Positions 1 to 11,270 of a stretch of DNA of 64,000 nucleotides are shown here, in pieces; position 1 is the stretch's first letter; the number at the start of each line of letters is the position of its first letter. This DNA is from Zea mays. Its lineage: Eukaryota; Streptophyta; Magnoliopsida; Poales; Poaceae. Both the position numbers and the translations under genes were made by a program. Where the stretch lies: contig NC_050097.1 in NCBI RefSeq assembly GCF_902167145.1, positions 40,160,095 through 40,224,094 on the forward strand. The letters are read 5' to 3'. The notes under the pieces were generated by a model. It made no database searches and was not told where the DNA came from. It saw only the letters and a list, made by a program, of their open reading frames with translations.

Positions 1-2567
1 AAAGCACTTTCTAAGGAGGGCCCAAAACGAATTTGAGCTCAAGGTGAAAAAGATAAGAAGCGACAATGGGTCCGAGTTCAAGAATCTGCAAGTGAAGGAA
101 TATCTTGAGGAGGAAGGCATCAAGCACGAATTCTCCGCTCCCTACACACCACAACAAAACAGTGTGGTAGAGAGGAAGAACAGGACGCTATTCGACATGG
201 CGAGGACGATGCTTGGAGAATTCAAGACACACGAGCGGTTTTGGTAGGAAGCTGTGAACAGAGCTTGCCACGCCATAAACCGGCTCTACCTACATCGCCT
301 CCTCAAGAAGACCTCCTATGAACTCCTTACGGGTAACAAACCCAATGTTTCTTACTTTCGTGTATTTGGGAGCAAATGCTACATTTTGGTGAAGAAAGGT
401 AGACATTCTAAATTTGCTCCCAAAACTGTAGAAAGGTTTTTACTAGGATATGACTCAAATACAAAGGCTTATGGGGTCTTCAACAAATCATTGGGTTTGG
501 TTGAAGTCTCTAGCGATGTTATATTTGATGAGACTAATGGCTCTCCAAGAGAGCAAGTTGATCTTGATGACATAGATGAAGATGATGTTCCGATGGCCGC
601 AATACGCACCATGGCGATTGGAGATGTGCGACCACAGGAACAACAAGAGCAAGATCAACCTTCTTCCTCAACGATGGTGCATCCCCCAGCTCAAGATGAT
701 GGACAGGTTCCTCAAGAAGAGGCGCGTGATCAAGGGTGAGCACAAGAAGAACAAGTTATGGAGGAAGAAGCACCACCGGCCCCTCCAACTCAAGTCCGAG
801 CGACGATTCAAAGAAATCACCCCGTCGATCAGATTCTGGGTGACATAAACAAGGGAGTAACAACTCGCTCACGTTTAGCTAATTTTTGTGAGCATCACTC
901 GTTTGTCTCTTCTATTGAGCCTTTCAGGGTAGAAGAGGCCTTGGAAGATCCGGACTGGGTGTTGGCCATGCAGGAAGAGCTCAACAACTTCAAGAGGAAT
1001 GAAGTTTGGAGCCTAGTGCCACGTCCAAAGCAAAATGTTGTGGGAACCAAGTGGGTGTTTCACAACAGCAAGACGAGCACGGAGTGGTGATAAGAAACAA
1101 GGCTCGACTTGTGGCAAAAGGTTATGCCCAAGTCGTAGGTTTGGATTTCGACCTGTGGCTAGGCTAGAGTCTATTCGAATATTATTAGCCTATGCCGCTC
1201 ACCACTCTTTCAGGTTGTTTCAAATGGATGTGAAGAGTGCTTTCCTCAACGGGCCAATCAAGGAGGAGGTGTATGTGGAACAACCCCCTGGCTTTGAGGA
1301 TGATAGGTACCCCAACCATGTGTTTAAGCTCTCTAAGGCGCTCTATGGACTTAAGCAAGCCCCAAGAGCATGGTATGAATGCCTTAGAGATTTCTTAATT
1401 GCTAATTCTTTTAAGGTTGGGATAGCCGGTCCCACTCTTTTCACTAAGACTTGTGACGGTGACCTTTTTGTGTGCCAAATTTATGTCGATGACATAATAT
1501 TTGGTTCTACTAATCAAAAGTCATGTGAGGAGTTTAGCAGGGTGATGACACAAAAGTTTGAGATGTCGATGATGGGCGAGTTGAACTACTTCCTTGGGTT
1601 CCAAGTGAAGCAACTCAAGGATGGCACTTTCCTCTCTCAAACAAAGTACACTCAAGATCTTCTCAAAAGGTTTGGGATGAAGGACGCCAAGCCCGCGAAG
1701 ACACCTATGGGAACCGACGGACATGTCGACCTCAACAAAGGAGGTAAGTCCATTGATCAAAAGGTATACCTGTCTATGATAGGTTCCTTGCTTTATTTAT
1801 GTGCTAGTAGACCGGACATTATGCTTAGTGTATGCATGTGTGCTAGATTTCAATCTGACCCCAAGGAATGTCACCTTGTGGCCGTTAAGCGAATTCTTAG
1901 GTATTTAGTTGCTACGCCTTGCTTCAGGATCTGGTATCCAAAGGGGTATACCTTTGTCTAGATTGGATATTCAGACTCCGATTATGCTGGATGCAAGGTT
2001 GATAGGAAGAGTACATCAGGGACGTGTCAATTCCTAGGAAGGTCCCTGGTGTCTTGGAGTTCAAAGAAACAAACCTCTGTTGCCCTATCCACCGCTGAGG
2101 CCGAGTATGTTGCTGCAGGACAGTGTTGCGCGCAACTACTTTGGATGAGGCAAACCCTCAGGGACTTTGGCTACAATCTGAGCAAAGTCCCACTCCTATG
2201 TGACAATGAGAGTGCAATCCGCATGGTGGATAATCCTGTTGAACACAGCCGCACTAAGCACATAGACATCCGGCATCACTTTCTGAGGGACCACCAGCAA
2301 AAGGGAGATATCGAAGTGTATCATGTTAGCACCGAGAACCAGCTAGCCGATATCTTTACCAAGCCATTAGATGAGAAAACCTTTTGCAGGCTGCGTAGTG
2401 AGCTAAATGTCTTATATTCGCGTAACTTGGATTGGTTTATAGCATACATGTGTTTTATGCCCTTGATCATGTTACTTTATGCAATTTGTTGCTTATTTAT
2501 GGTGCTCAAGTTGTGCAAGGGATCCCCGAACCTCACAAGTCCATGTGTGAATGATGCACATATTTAG
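1..2567 (+). pseudogene. Element A pol, partial and broken (integrase - RT - RNase H)
   Basis: The polyprotein would cut, copy and insert the element. The integrase part shows the second catalytic Asp in IRSDNGSEF and the catalytic Glu in VVERKNRT. The reverse transcriptase shows YVDD at 1482-1493 and the RNase H region shows [11 protein letters not shown]. Compared with element B it carries an in-frame TAG at 245-247, a TGA at 737-739, a one-base deletion near 1066, a deletion of about 13 bp near 1150 and a TAG at 1959-1961. The normal terminal stop has become TGG at 2433-2435, so the last reading frame runs on to 2567. It cannot make a working polyprotein. The 5' half of pol and all of gag are off the left edge. 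Confidence 0.93.
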
Positions 2568-3202
2568 GGGGAGATGTGCTACAACTTGATCCTTTGATAC
2601 TAATCTATTTGTTGAGTAACTTGATGTAGTCTCAAAGGTGCATTTAAAAGGAAAATAGAGTTGGACAAGGCAAAGACTTCCACTGCACTCCAGTATTAGT
2701 GTACTCACTTCCAAGTTCATATTTTTACTCTTATTGCCTTTTTGCTCTTAGTTGACATTTTTGGTGAGACAATGGGGTTAAAGGGCCAATAATGATCCCG
2801 TTTTGGTGCTTAATGCCAAAGGGGGAGAAATTAAGGCCAAAGCAAATGGATCAGCTACCACTTGTGAATTTTGAAAACAATAGAGTTAGAACTTTTGATT
2901 TAATGCTCCTATTGCAAAATTTAGTCTCTTGTGGGGGAGAATTTATGATTATGGGAAAAGGGGGAGTTTTTGGTACTTGATCAATTTCACTCGTGGATTA
3001 TCTCTCTTTATGCACAAACAAGTGAGTTTGACTTAGAGATAGGAAAATGAATTTGATTTGCAAAACAAACCAAGTGGTGGCAAAGAATGATCCAAATATG
3101 TCAAATTATAGTAAAAAACAATTTGGTCCTCATTTGCATCGATGTTGCACTTATTTTTGTTGCTTTTTGATGTGTTGGCATAAATCACCAAAAAGGGGAT
3201 AT
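2568..3202 (+). other. Element A 3' noncoding tract with repeated polypurine motifs
   Basis: No gene is seen. Between pol and the 3' LTR there are several GGGGGAGA-type purine runs, for example near 2566, 2819, 2932 and 2956. The copy next to the LTR, which should prime plus-strand DNA synthesis, reads AAAAGGGGATAT here, where elements B and E have AAAAAGGGGGAGAT, so it has probably decayed. Multiple polypurine tracts in this position are a known feature of Sireviruses. Confidence 0.75.
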
Positions 3203-4474
3203 TGAAAGGGAAATGTGCCCTTGGGCCATTTCTATAATGTTTTGGTGGTTAAGTGTCCAACACATAGTAAGTGAGTTGATTATGTGCCAAACAAGCAAAA
3301 AGTGCAAATCATATAACAAGGTATGTTCCTAGACTTAGTAAATTGGTTTTTGTATACTAATATATTTGTCTAAGTGTTAGAAACAGAGAAAAGAAGAAAA
3401 AAAGAATTGCAAGTGACTTGGCTGTGTGCAGCCGAAGTCTAGCTCAGTCTGGCACACCGGACTGTCCGGTGGTGCACCGGACAGTGTACGGTGGTGCACC
3501 GGACAGTGTCCGATGCGCCAGGCTGAACTCCGGTGATAAGGCTGCTCTCGGGAAAAATCGGCGGTGTACGGCTATAATTTACCGGACTGTCCGGTGGTGC
3601 ACTGGACTGTTCGGTGAGCCAACGGTCGCCAGCGTAACGGTCGGCCGCGCAATCCGCGGGTGACGCGTGGCGCGCGCCAACAATCGGCAGGGGGCACCGG
3701 ACTGTCCGGTGCCCCAACTGGCCTGGAGGTGCAACGATCATCTGCGCCAGAATAGGAAGGAGATCGACACCGGACCGTCTACAGTGGTTGTCCGGTGGCG
3801 CACCGGACTGTCCAGTGCGCCACCCGACAGAAGGCAAGGATGGCCTTCCTTGTTGGCCTCCAACGGCTCCTAGCTGCCTTGGGGCTATAAAAGGGACCCC
3901 TAGGCGCATGGAGGAGTCACCTAAGCTTACAAGAAACATTCTAAGACTCCAAGACTCCAACTTCACGCATCCGATTCTTTAAGATAGTGACTTGAGCTCC
4001 ATTTGAGTTGTGAACTCCGTGCATTGTGTTTTGAGCTCAAGTTGTGACTTCTGTTCATGATTGTGCTATGGATTTGAGTCTTGTGTGTGTTGCTCTCCCC
4101 TCCCTTACATCTGTGCTTCTTTTGTGATCATCATTGTAAGGGCGAGAGGCTCCAAGTTGTGGAGATTCCTCGCAAACGGGAGAAAGATTAAGAAAGGAAA
4201 AACTGTGGTATTCAAGTTGATCATCGATTCACTTGAAAGGGGTTGAGTGCAACCCTCGTCCATTAGGACGCCACAACGTGGAAGTAGGCAAGTATTACTT
4301 GGCCGAACCACGGGATAAAAATTGTGTGTCTTGTGTGCTCTCTCTGTGATTGTTTTGTCCACAAGAACTTGCTTCTCAACTACTTAGTCGCACTAACATT
4401 TCTATATCCAAGTTTTGTGGCTATTTAGTATTGAATTTTACAGGATCACCTATTTCCCCCTCTAGGTGCTCTCA
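3203..4474 (+). repeat. Element A 3' LTR
   Basis: This 1272-bp LTR is bounded by TG and CA and matches both LTRs of element B over its whole length. Between about 3450 and 3840 it contains a dense array of degenerate CACCGGACTGTCCGGTG palindromes. A TATA box lies at 3885-3893. Downstream are the transcribed R/U5-type sequence and the conserved end CTCTAGGTGCTCTCA. Confidence 0.93.
3885..3893 (+). promoter_or_regulatory. TATA box of element A LTR
   Basis: CTATAAAAG lies just after the palindrome array, in the same context as in both LTRs of element B (GGGGCTATAAAAGGGACCCC). It is the likely core promoter. In a 3' LTR it would fire outward into 4475 onward. Confidence 0.7.
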
Positions 4475-4720
4475 GATATATTCAACATAAATTCTAAGAG
4501 ATATTTTAGTTCAAATATTTTTAAACTACACCTTTCAATAGAGGATAAATTTACTGTTATAAGGATCTTTTTCTTAATTAAATTCTACTACTACTTAAGA
4601 ACGCAGTGTAGGCGTCCACAAAACGATGGTGCATGGTTCTGCCAAATCCCGCACGCGCCCATCCCCGCCCCGTGTGTCGCGCCACGTCTTTGTGCTAAGA
4701 ATCGCGGCCTCTCGCCCCCC
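4475..4720. other. Host sequence between element A and the hAT
   Basis: An AT-rich stretch without a gene is followed at 4635-4720 by a GC-rich tract that is a diverged copy of 25496-25580. The tract joins directly to host sequence at 25420 once the hAT is removed. No coding region is recognised. Confidence 0.6.
4635..4720. repeat. Left half of a ~150-bp host tandem repeat, copy 1
   Basis: This segment continues at 25426-25495 on the other side of the hAT, and together they form the first repeat unit. The second unit is 25496-25642. Shared blocks include GCCAAATC, CGCCCATCCCCGCCCCGT and AAGAATCGCGGCCTCT. The hAT entered the first copy at its run of six Cs. Confidence 0.75.
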
Positions 4721-4783
4721 TAGGGATGGCAATGGGTACCCGAAACCCGATGAGTAAAAACCCTATTAGGGCACGGGTATGGC

Positions 4784-5900
4784 TAGGACTGGGCATAAAA
4801 CCCGAGCCCGAAGCCCGTTACCCAAAACACCCGAACCCGTACCCGTTTAGCCCGATGCCCGTTACCCGAACAATTCTAACGGGTAACAAAACTGAATACC
4901 CGAACTAAGTTTGGGCCTAATCGGGTATTCACCCGCGGTACCCGAAGTACCCATTCTACCCGAAATTAGGCAGGCTGAGCGCTAGCCGCCAGCCCAACAG
5001 CGCAGCGGCACAGCCCACAGCCAGGCCTAGTTCTGCTTCTGCCTACTCCCTGTCCGGCTGTCCCTGATCCCAGTCCCAGGTCCCAGCAAGCGGAAGCGGG
5101 CGGGACTCGTCGACAATGTAGTCGTGGGCTCAATAGGAAGAGGCCCAGATGCGACGACTTTGCCGTTCGACAGGCCCAGGAGGAACATACCTTTTATTCT
5201 TTTCTTCTTATTACATGACCAGCCTGCTGCAAGGGGAGGAGGAGAGCAGGCGGTGACCGTTGTAGGCTTGCAGCATGCGCAATGAATTCGGCGGAGCTGG
5301 CATTCAAGAGGATCTTTTATATTTACAGCTAGGGCTGCATATGCAGGGAGGGAGAGGGTCGCTGGATCGGCAGCAGGGGGCCAGAGGATGCTCTAGTCTG
5401 GTGAGCCCTCGTCTCGCCGTACTGCAGTCGATCTGCATCCCGTTGCAGCAGCTAGACGCTTGCTTGTTTCTACGCACGTCACGTATCTGGCTTGGAGGCT
5501 TGGAGCTAGCGAGCTGCACAGTGCTGGTTGACTGGTTGAGTGATTGTTGTTTGTGCTTTTGTTAAAGTACTAAAGTGTGAACTGTGAAGTTGGACTACAA
5601 TTTATGTAACAATAGTATTTTGTCTCAGTTTTTTTGTGTGCGTTGTGGACTTGTGCAAGTTATTAAACTCTAATATTTTGTGATTCCATTGTCATATAGA
5701 TGTCTTGTACTCTTGTGTATGATTTATAATAGCGGGTACCCGAATTTTACCCAAACCCAAACCCGAAATTGCGGGTACCCGAAATTACGGGTACCCGAAA
5801 GTTCGGGTACGAGTACGGGTTCTACTTTTGGAAACCCGAAATATAAAAAACCCAAAAAACCCGACCCGAAATTTCGGGTAAACCCGAACGCCCAGTCCTA
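4784..5900. mobile_element. Non-autonomous hAT (1117 bp) nested in the larger hAT
   Basis: The ends are TAGGACTGGGC and its exact complement GCCCAGTCCTA. They are flanked by a perfect 8-bp target-site duplication GGTATGGC at 4776-4783 and 5901-5908, which is diagnostic of hAT insertion. The outer ~180 bp at each side are packed with CGGGTACCCGAA-type motifs in opposite orientations. The middle (about 4976-5730) is unrelated, partly GC-rich sequence. Short open frames such as 5275-5565 match nothing I recognise, and no transposase is present. It would need enzyme from another element. Confidence 0.95.
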
Positions 5901-6539
5901 GGTATGGCAGATTTTGATACACATGGTTATTTTATTCGGTCATTTGTTATGCCCATCGGGTACGGTGGGTGTGGGTATTGAAAGTCGCCTAGAGGGGGGG
6001 TGAATAGGGCGAAACTGAAATTCTCTAAGATAATGACAACTACAAGCCGGGTTAGCGTTAGAAATATAATCGAGTCCGCGAGAGAGGGTGCAAACAAATC
6101 GCAAGCGAATAAAGAGTGTGACACGCGGATTTGTTTTACCGAGGTTCGGTTCTCGCAAACCTACTCCCCGTTGAGGTGGTCACAAAGACCGGGTCTCTTT
6201 CAACCCTTTCCCTCTCTCAAACGGTCCCTTGGACCGAGTGAGCTTTTCTTCTCAATCACGTGGAACACAAAGTTCCCACAAGGACCACCACAAGATTGGT
6301 GTCTCTTGCCTCAATTACAAGTGAGTTTGATCGCAATGAAGAATCAAAGAAAGAAGAAAGCAATCCAAGCGCAAGAGCTCGAAAGAACACAAGCAAATCT
6401 CTCTCACTAATCACTAGGGCGTTGTGTGGAGTTTGGAGAGGATTTGATCACTTGAGTGTGTCTAGAATTGAATGCTAGAGCTCTTGTAAGTAGTTGAAGT
6501 GGGAAAACTTGGATGACTTGAATGTGGGGTGGTTGGGGG

Positions 6540-6548
6540 TATTTATAG
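6540..6548 (-). promoter_or_regulatory. TATA box of element C 3' LTR
   Basis: The complement of TATTTATAG reads CTATAAATA within GGGGCTATAAATACCCCC. The same sequence occurs at 21618-21626 in the 5' LTR and in both LTRs of element E. Confidence 0.65.
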
Positions 6549-6870
6549 CCCCAACCACCAAACTAGCCGTTTGGTGGTGGCTGACTGTCGTATGGTGCAC
6601 CAGACAGTCCGGTGCACACCGGACATGTCCGGTGCGCCAGCCACGTCACCAGGCCGTTGGGATTCGACCGTTGGAGCTTCTGACTTCTGGGCCCGCCTGG
6701 CTGTCCGGTGTACACCAGACAAGTACTGTAGATTGTCCGGTGCACCGTCTCGCGCGTGCCTGACTTCTGCGCGCTTCTGGCGCGCATTAAATGCGCCTGC
6801 AGGTGACCGTTGGCGCGAAGTAGCCGTTGCTCCGCTGGCTCACCGGACAGTCCGGTGTACATCGGACAGT

Positions 6871-6966
6871 CCGGTGAATTATAGCGGAGCGAATTTCCGA
6901 GACTGGCGAGTTCCAGAGCCGCTCATCCTTGGGGCACCGGACAGTCCAGTGAATTATAGCGGAGCG
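6871..6966. repeat. Two direct repeats spanning a 75-bp LTR length difference
   Basis: GTGAATTATAGCGGAGCG occurs near 6874 and again 75 bp later near 6949, whereas the 5' LTR of the same element has it once. The intervening bases include one palindrome unit. Loss in the other LTR by recombination between the direct repeats, or gain here, explains the length difference of 1275 versus 1201 bp. Confidence 0.8.
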
Positions 6967-7253
6967 CCTCTGGATTTTCCCGAAGGTGAAGAGTTCAGCG
7001 TGAAGTCCCCTGGTGCACCGGACACTGTCCGGTGGCACACCGGACAGTCCGGTGCGCCAGACCAGGGCACACTTCAGTTATCCCTTTGCTCTTTTGTTGA
7101 ACCCAATACTTGGTCTTTTTATTGGCTAAGTGTGAACCTTTGGCACCTGTATAACTTATATACTAGAGCAAACTAGTTAGTCCATTTATTTGTGTTGGGC
7201 AATTCAACCACCAAAATCAATTAGGAACTAGGTGTAAGCCTAATTCCCTTTCA

Positions 7254-8089
7254 ATCTCCCCCTTTTTGGTGATTGATGCCAACACAAACCAAAGCAAGTA
7301 TAGAAGTACATAATTGAACTAGCTTGCATAATGTAAGTGCAAAGGTTGCTTGGATTTGAGCCAATATAACCACTCATAAGATATGCATAGATTGTTTCTT
7401 TATTTTTGATATTTTGGACCACGCTTGCACCATATGTTTTGTTTTTGCAAATTCTTTTGTAAATCCTCTTCAAAGTTCTTTTGCAAATAGTCAAAGGTAA
7501 ATGAATAAGATTTTTGCGAAGCATTTTCAAAATTTGAAATTTTCTCCCCCTGTTTCAAATGCTTTTCCTTTGACTAAACAAAACTCCCCCTAAATGAAAT
7601 TCTCCTCTTAGTGTTCAAGAGGGTTTTGATATATCAATTTTGAAATGCTACTTTTCTCCCCCTTTTGAACACAATAAGATACCAATTTTAAATTTATCAA
7701 TTGAAAATCATACCAATTGAAAAATCCTTTTTTAAAATTAGGTGGTGGTGCGGTCCTTTTGCTTTGGGCTATTATTTTCTCCCCCTTTGGCATGAATCGC
7801 CAAAAACGGAGTCATTAGAGCCCTTGGATTTACTCTATCCCCCTTTGGTCATAAATAAATGAGTGAAGAATATACCAAAGTAGAAGAGTGATCTCTCCCC
7901 CAAAGATGGAGAGTTGCTCGGAGCGACGGCGAAGGATGAGTTACGGAGTGGAAGCCTTTGTCTTCGCCGAAGACTCCAATTCCCTTTCAATAGACCTATG
8001 ATTTGGTTTGAAATAGACTTGAGAACACATTAGTCATGGCATATGAAAGATACATGATCAAAGGTATATAAAGGAGCTATGTGTGCAAA
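7254..8089 (-). other. Element C 3' noncoding tract with multiple polypurine motifs
   Basis: No gene is seen. On the minus strand, GGGGGAGA-like runs recur near 7260, 7545, 7588, 7655, 7780 and 7843, and the one beside the LTR (7254-7270) is the best candidate primer for plus-strand synthesis. The layout matches elements B and E. Confidence 0.75.
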
Positions 8090-10141
8090 TCAACAAAAGA
8101 AGTTCCTAGAATCAAGAATATTTAGCTCATGCCTAAGTTTGTTAAAGGTCTGTTCATCAAGAGGCTTGGTAAAGATATCGGCTAATTGATCTTTAGTATT
8201 AATGTATGAAATCTCGATATCTCCCTTTTGTTGGTGAACCCTTAAAAAGTGATACCGAATGGCTATGTGTTTAGTGCGGCTATGCTCAACGGGATTATCC
8301 GCCATGCGGATTGCACTCTCATTATCACATAGAAGAGGAACTTTGGTTAATTTGTAACCGTAGTCCCTAAGAGTTTGCTTCATCCAAAGTAGTTGCGCGC
8401 AACAATGGCCTGCGGCAATGTACTCGGCCTCGGCGGTAGAAAGAGCTATGGAATTTTGCTTCTTTGAAGCCCAAGACACCAAGGATCTTCCCAAGAACTG
8501 GCAAGTCCCCGATGTGCTCTTTCTATTAATCTTACACCCCGCCCAATCAGCATCGGAATAACCAATTAAATCAAATGTGGATCCCCTAGGATACCAAAGC
8601 TCAAACTTAGGAGTATAAACTAAATATCTCAAGATTCGTTTCACGGCCGTAAGGTGAGCTTCCTTAGGGTCGGCTTGGAATCTTGCACACATGCATACAG
8701 AAAGCATAATATCCGGCCGAGATGCACATAAATAGAGTAATGAACCTATCATCGACCGATATACCTTTTGATCGACGGATTTACCTCCTTCGTCGAGGTC
8801 GAGATGCCCATTGGTTCCCATGGGTGTCTTGATGGGTTTGGCATCCTTCATTCCAAACTTGCTTAGAATATCTTGATTATACTCCGTTTGGCTTAGGAAG
8901 GTGCCCTCTTGGAGTTGTTTTACTTGAAATCCTAAGAAATACTTCAACTCCCCCATCATAGACATCTCGAATTTTTGTGTCATGATCCTACTAAATTCTT
9001 CACATGTAGACTCGTTAGTAGACCCAAATATAATATCATCAACATAAATTTGGCATACAAACAAGTCATTTTCAAGAGTTTTAGTGAATAAAGTAGGATC
9101 GTCCTTTCCGACTTTGAATCCATTAGTGATAAGAAAATCCCTAAGGCATTCATACCATGCTCTTGGGGCTTGCTTGAGCCCATAAAGCGCCTTAGAGAGC
9201 TTATAGACATGGTTAGGATACTCACTATCTTCAAAGACGGGAGGTTGCTCAACATAGACCTCTTCCTTGATTGGTCCATTGAGGAAGGTGCTCTTCACGT
9301 CCATTTGGTAAAGCTTGAAGCCATGGTAAGTAGCATAGGCCAATAATATACGAATTGACTCAAGCCTAGCTACGGGTGCATAGGTTTCACCGAAATCCAA
9401 ACCTTCGACTTGGGAGTATCCCTTGGCCACAAGTCGAGCTTTGTTCCTTGTCACCACACCATGCTCGTCTTGCTTGTTGCGGAACACCCATTTGGTTCCT
9501 ACAACATTTTGATTAGGACGTGGAACTAAATGCCATACCTCATTCCTTGTGAAGTTGTTGAGCTCCTCTTGCATTGCCACCACCCAATCCGAATCTTGAA
9601 GTGCTTCCTCTACCCTGTGTGGCTCAATAGAGGAAACAAAAGAGTAATGCTCACAAAAATGTGCAACACGAGATCTAGTGGTTACCCCCTTATGAATGTC
9701 GCCGAGGATGGTGTCGACGGGGTGATCTCGTTGGATTGCTTGGTGGACTCTTGGGTGTGGCGGGCTTTGTTCTTCATCCTCCTTGTCTTGATCATTTGCA
9801 TTTCCCCCTTGATCATTGCCGTCATCTTGAGGTGGCTCATTTGCTTGATCTTCTACTTCATCAACTTGAGCTTCATCCTCATTTTGAGTTGGTGGAGATG
9901 CTTGCGTGGAGGAGGATGGTTGATCTTGTGCATTTGGAGGCTCTTCGGATTCCTTAGGACACACATCCCCAATGGACATGTTTCTTAGCGCGATGCACGG
10001 AGCCTCTTCAATACCTATCTCATCAAGATCAACTTGCTCTACTTGAGAGCCGTTAGTCTCATCAAACACAACGTCACAAGAAACTTCAACTTGTCCGGAG
10101 GACTTGTTAAAGACTCTATATGCCCTTGTGTTTGAATCATA
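8090..10141 (-). pseudogene. Element C pol, 3' part (RT and RNase H)
   Basis: This open frame carries the linker after integrase, the reverse transcriptase with YVDD at 9035-9046, and RNase H with the [11 protein letters not shown] motif and a C-terminal [14 protein letters not shown] segment. It ends at TGA (8090-8092). It is uninterrupted for about 680 codons. Its first codon here (TAT, 10141-10139) follows directly from the GGA codon at 17157-17155 on the far side of the Helitron, so the frame was continuous before that insertion. It is scored as a pseudogene because it is cut from the protease and integrase part. Confidence 0.94.
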
Positions 10142-10399
10142 TCTCTACTACTTATTAAGTAAGCAATAGTAGTCTGCCTCTGACATGTTCTGCCAAGGCT
10201 GTGTTCTGCCCCGCTCTGGTTCTGCCATCTACGCGCGCCTTCTCCAGCAAAAAATATCATGTCCGCACAAGTTGAACCTGACTAGTTTAGCCATCAAACA
10301 CAATATAGTTCAACATTAGAGATCTTACTATTAAGTCCGAGCCAACGCTTATAAGCTGCTCTATGTCTCCTTTACTAGACAGTATGGTACTAAGTTTTT

Positions 10400-11270
10400 T
10401 GCAAGACAATAAAACAACCGTGCGGGCGTTCTGGGCTGAATTTTTGGTGCGGCCCATACTCCATCTAGATTTGGGGCGGCCCATACCCCCGTCGATCCAT
10501 CGTCTGAACCCTTCCTCCCTCTCACCCTCTCTCAATCTGAAACCCTAGCGCTCTCCTCCCTCCTCCCCACGCCTCCATCTCTCTCACCCCTCTCCCTCAA
10601 CCGCCCCGATCTGGTTACCCGAGCGCGCATGGTGGAGACGGGAACGCCGACGAGCGCGCTCGTGCTCACGCCTCTATCTCCCCCTTCTCTCTCCCTCAAC
10701 CACCATGATCCAGATACACAAGTACATGCGAGGCAGAGAGACAGGAGCAATATCCGGGATGATTCGGGCGAGCGCCTCACGTCCGCGGTTGTTGGGAGCT
10801 TCGCTCACCATCTCGTGCTCGCCTTTTACTCCGCTCATTCACCGGTAATGGGGTCGACGGCATGGATCAAAACCGCCTGGGTGCCTTGGCATCATTCAAC
10901 CGCCGCTAAGCTCCATCTGCAACAAACTCGAGCGGCCCCGCCTCAAGTCTCCGTCAGCGGCCCCGGTCGTGCAGATCGTAGGGAACTTCGCCCCCATCGG
11001 TGAGCAGTCGCCGACTTCATCTCCAACGACTCCGGCGAAGACAGGCGACACCAGAGCGCGAGTCACAGAGATCACCATCATCACTGTGTCCGACAGCAGG
11101 GTCTCATGCCTCGTGTTTGGGACCAGAAAGGCATCGTTCCTCTTGGAGGTGCCGCTCGGCGTCGCTGTCTCGCTCTTCGACAAGGGCCATAGCAGGGGTC
11201 ACACCGTTGATATCTGCGTCGTGATCCTGGAGCGCCTGAATCCTGTCGTACACACCCGCTAGGATGAACT
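10400..11270 (+). pseudogene. Gene-derived leader and first-exon-like region in Helitron 1, unidentified
   Basis: The region is pyrimidine-rich with CTCTC runs up to about 10620, like a plant 5' leader. GC-rich open sequence follows to a TAG near 11261. One frame from about 10965 reads VVQIVGNFAPIGEQ, which resembles the VQIxGNFAPxGE tract of carotenoid cleavage dioxygenases. The match lasts only about 15 residues and the following residues do not fit that family, so I do not assign it. No clean reading frame spans the region. It is probably a captured and decayed 5' gene piece. Confidence 0.35.

Larger units (their letters stand above)
1..4474 (+). mobile_element. Copia element A (Opie-type Sirevirus), 3' part only
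   Basis: This is the downstream part of a Ty1/copia LTR retrotransposon whose 5' half lies left of the window. What is seen, in order: the integrase C-terminal half, reverse transcriptase, RNase H, a noncoding tract with several polypurine motifs, and a 3' LTR that starts TGAAAGGGAAATG and ends GCTCTCA. Its sequence is close to element B at 26773-35605 throughout, which places it in the same family. The five bases after the LTR (GATAT, 4475-4479) should be the right target-site duplication, but the left copy is outside the window. The Opie/Ji name is from recall of maize families; the Sirevirus assignment rests on LTR palindromes, repeated polypurine tracts and the long pol. Confidence 0.93.
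5979..7253 (-). repeat. Element C 3' LTR
   Basis: This LTR is 1275 bp and reads TG...CA on the minus strand. It is nearly identical to the 5' LTR except for a 75-bp duplicated segment (6871-6966) and a few single-base changes. It holds the palindrome array at about 6595-7060 and a TATA box at 6540-6548 (minus). Confidence 0.94.

Noticed and set aside
5275..5565. 96-codon frame inside the small hAT
   Set aside because: No recognised motif. It lies in a non-autonomous element whose interior is otherwise noncoding, and an overlapping frame exists on the other strand.
10965..11010. Carotenoid cleavage dioxygenase (NCED/CCD4) fragment in Helitron 1
   Set aside because: Only about 15 residues (VVQIVGNFAPIGEQ) fit the family, and the following sequence does not. 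It is recorded as a resemblance, not assigned.
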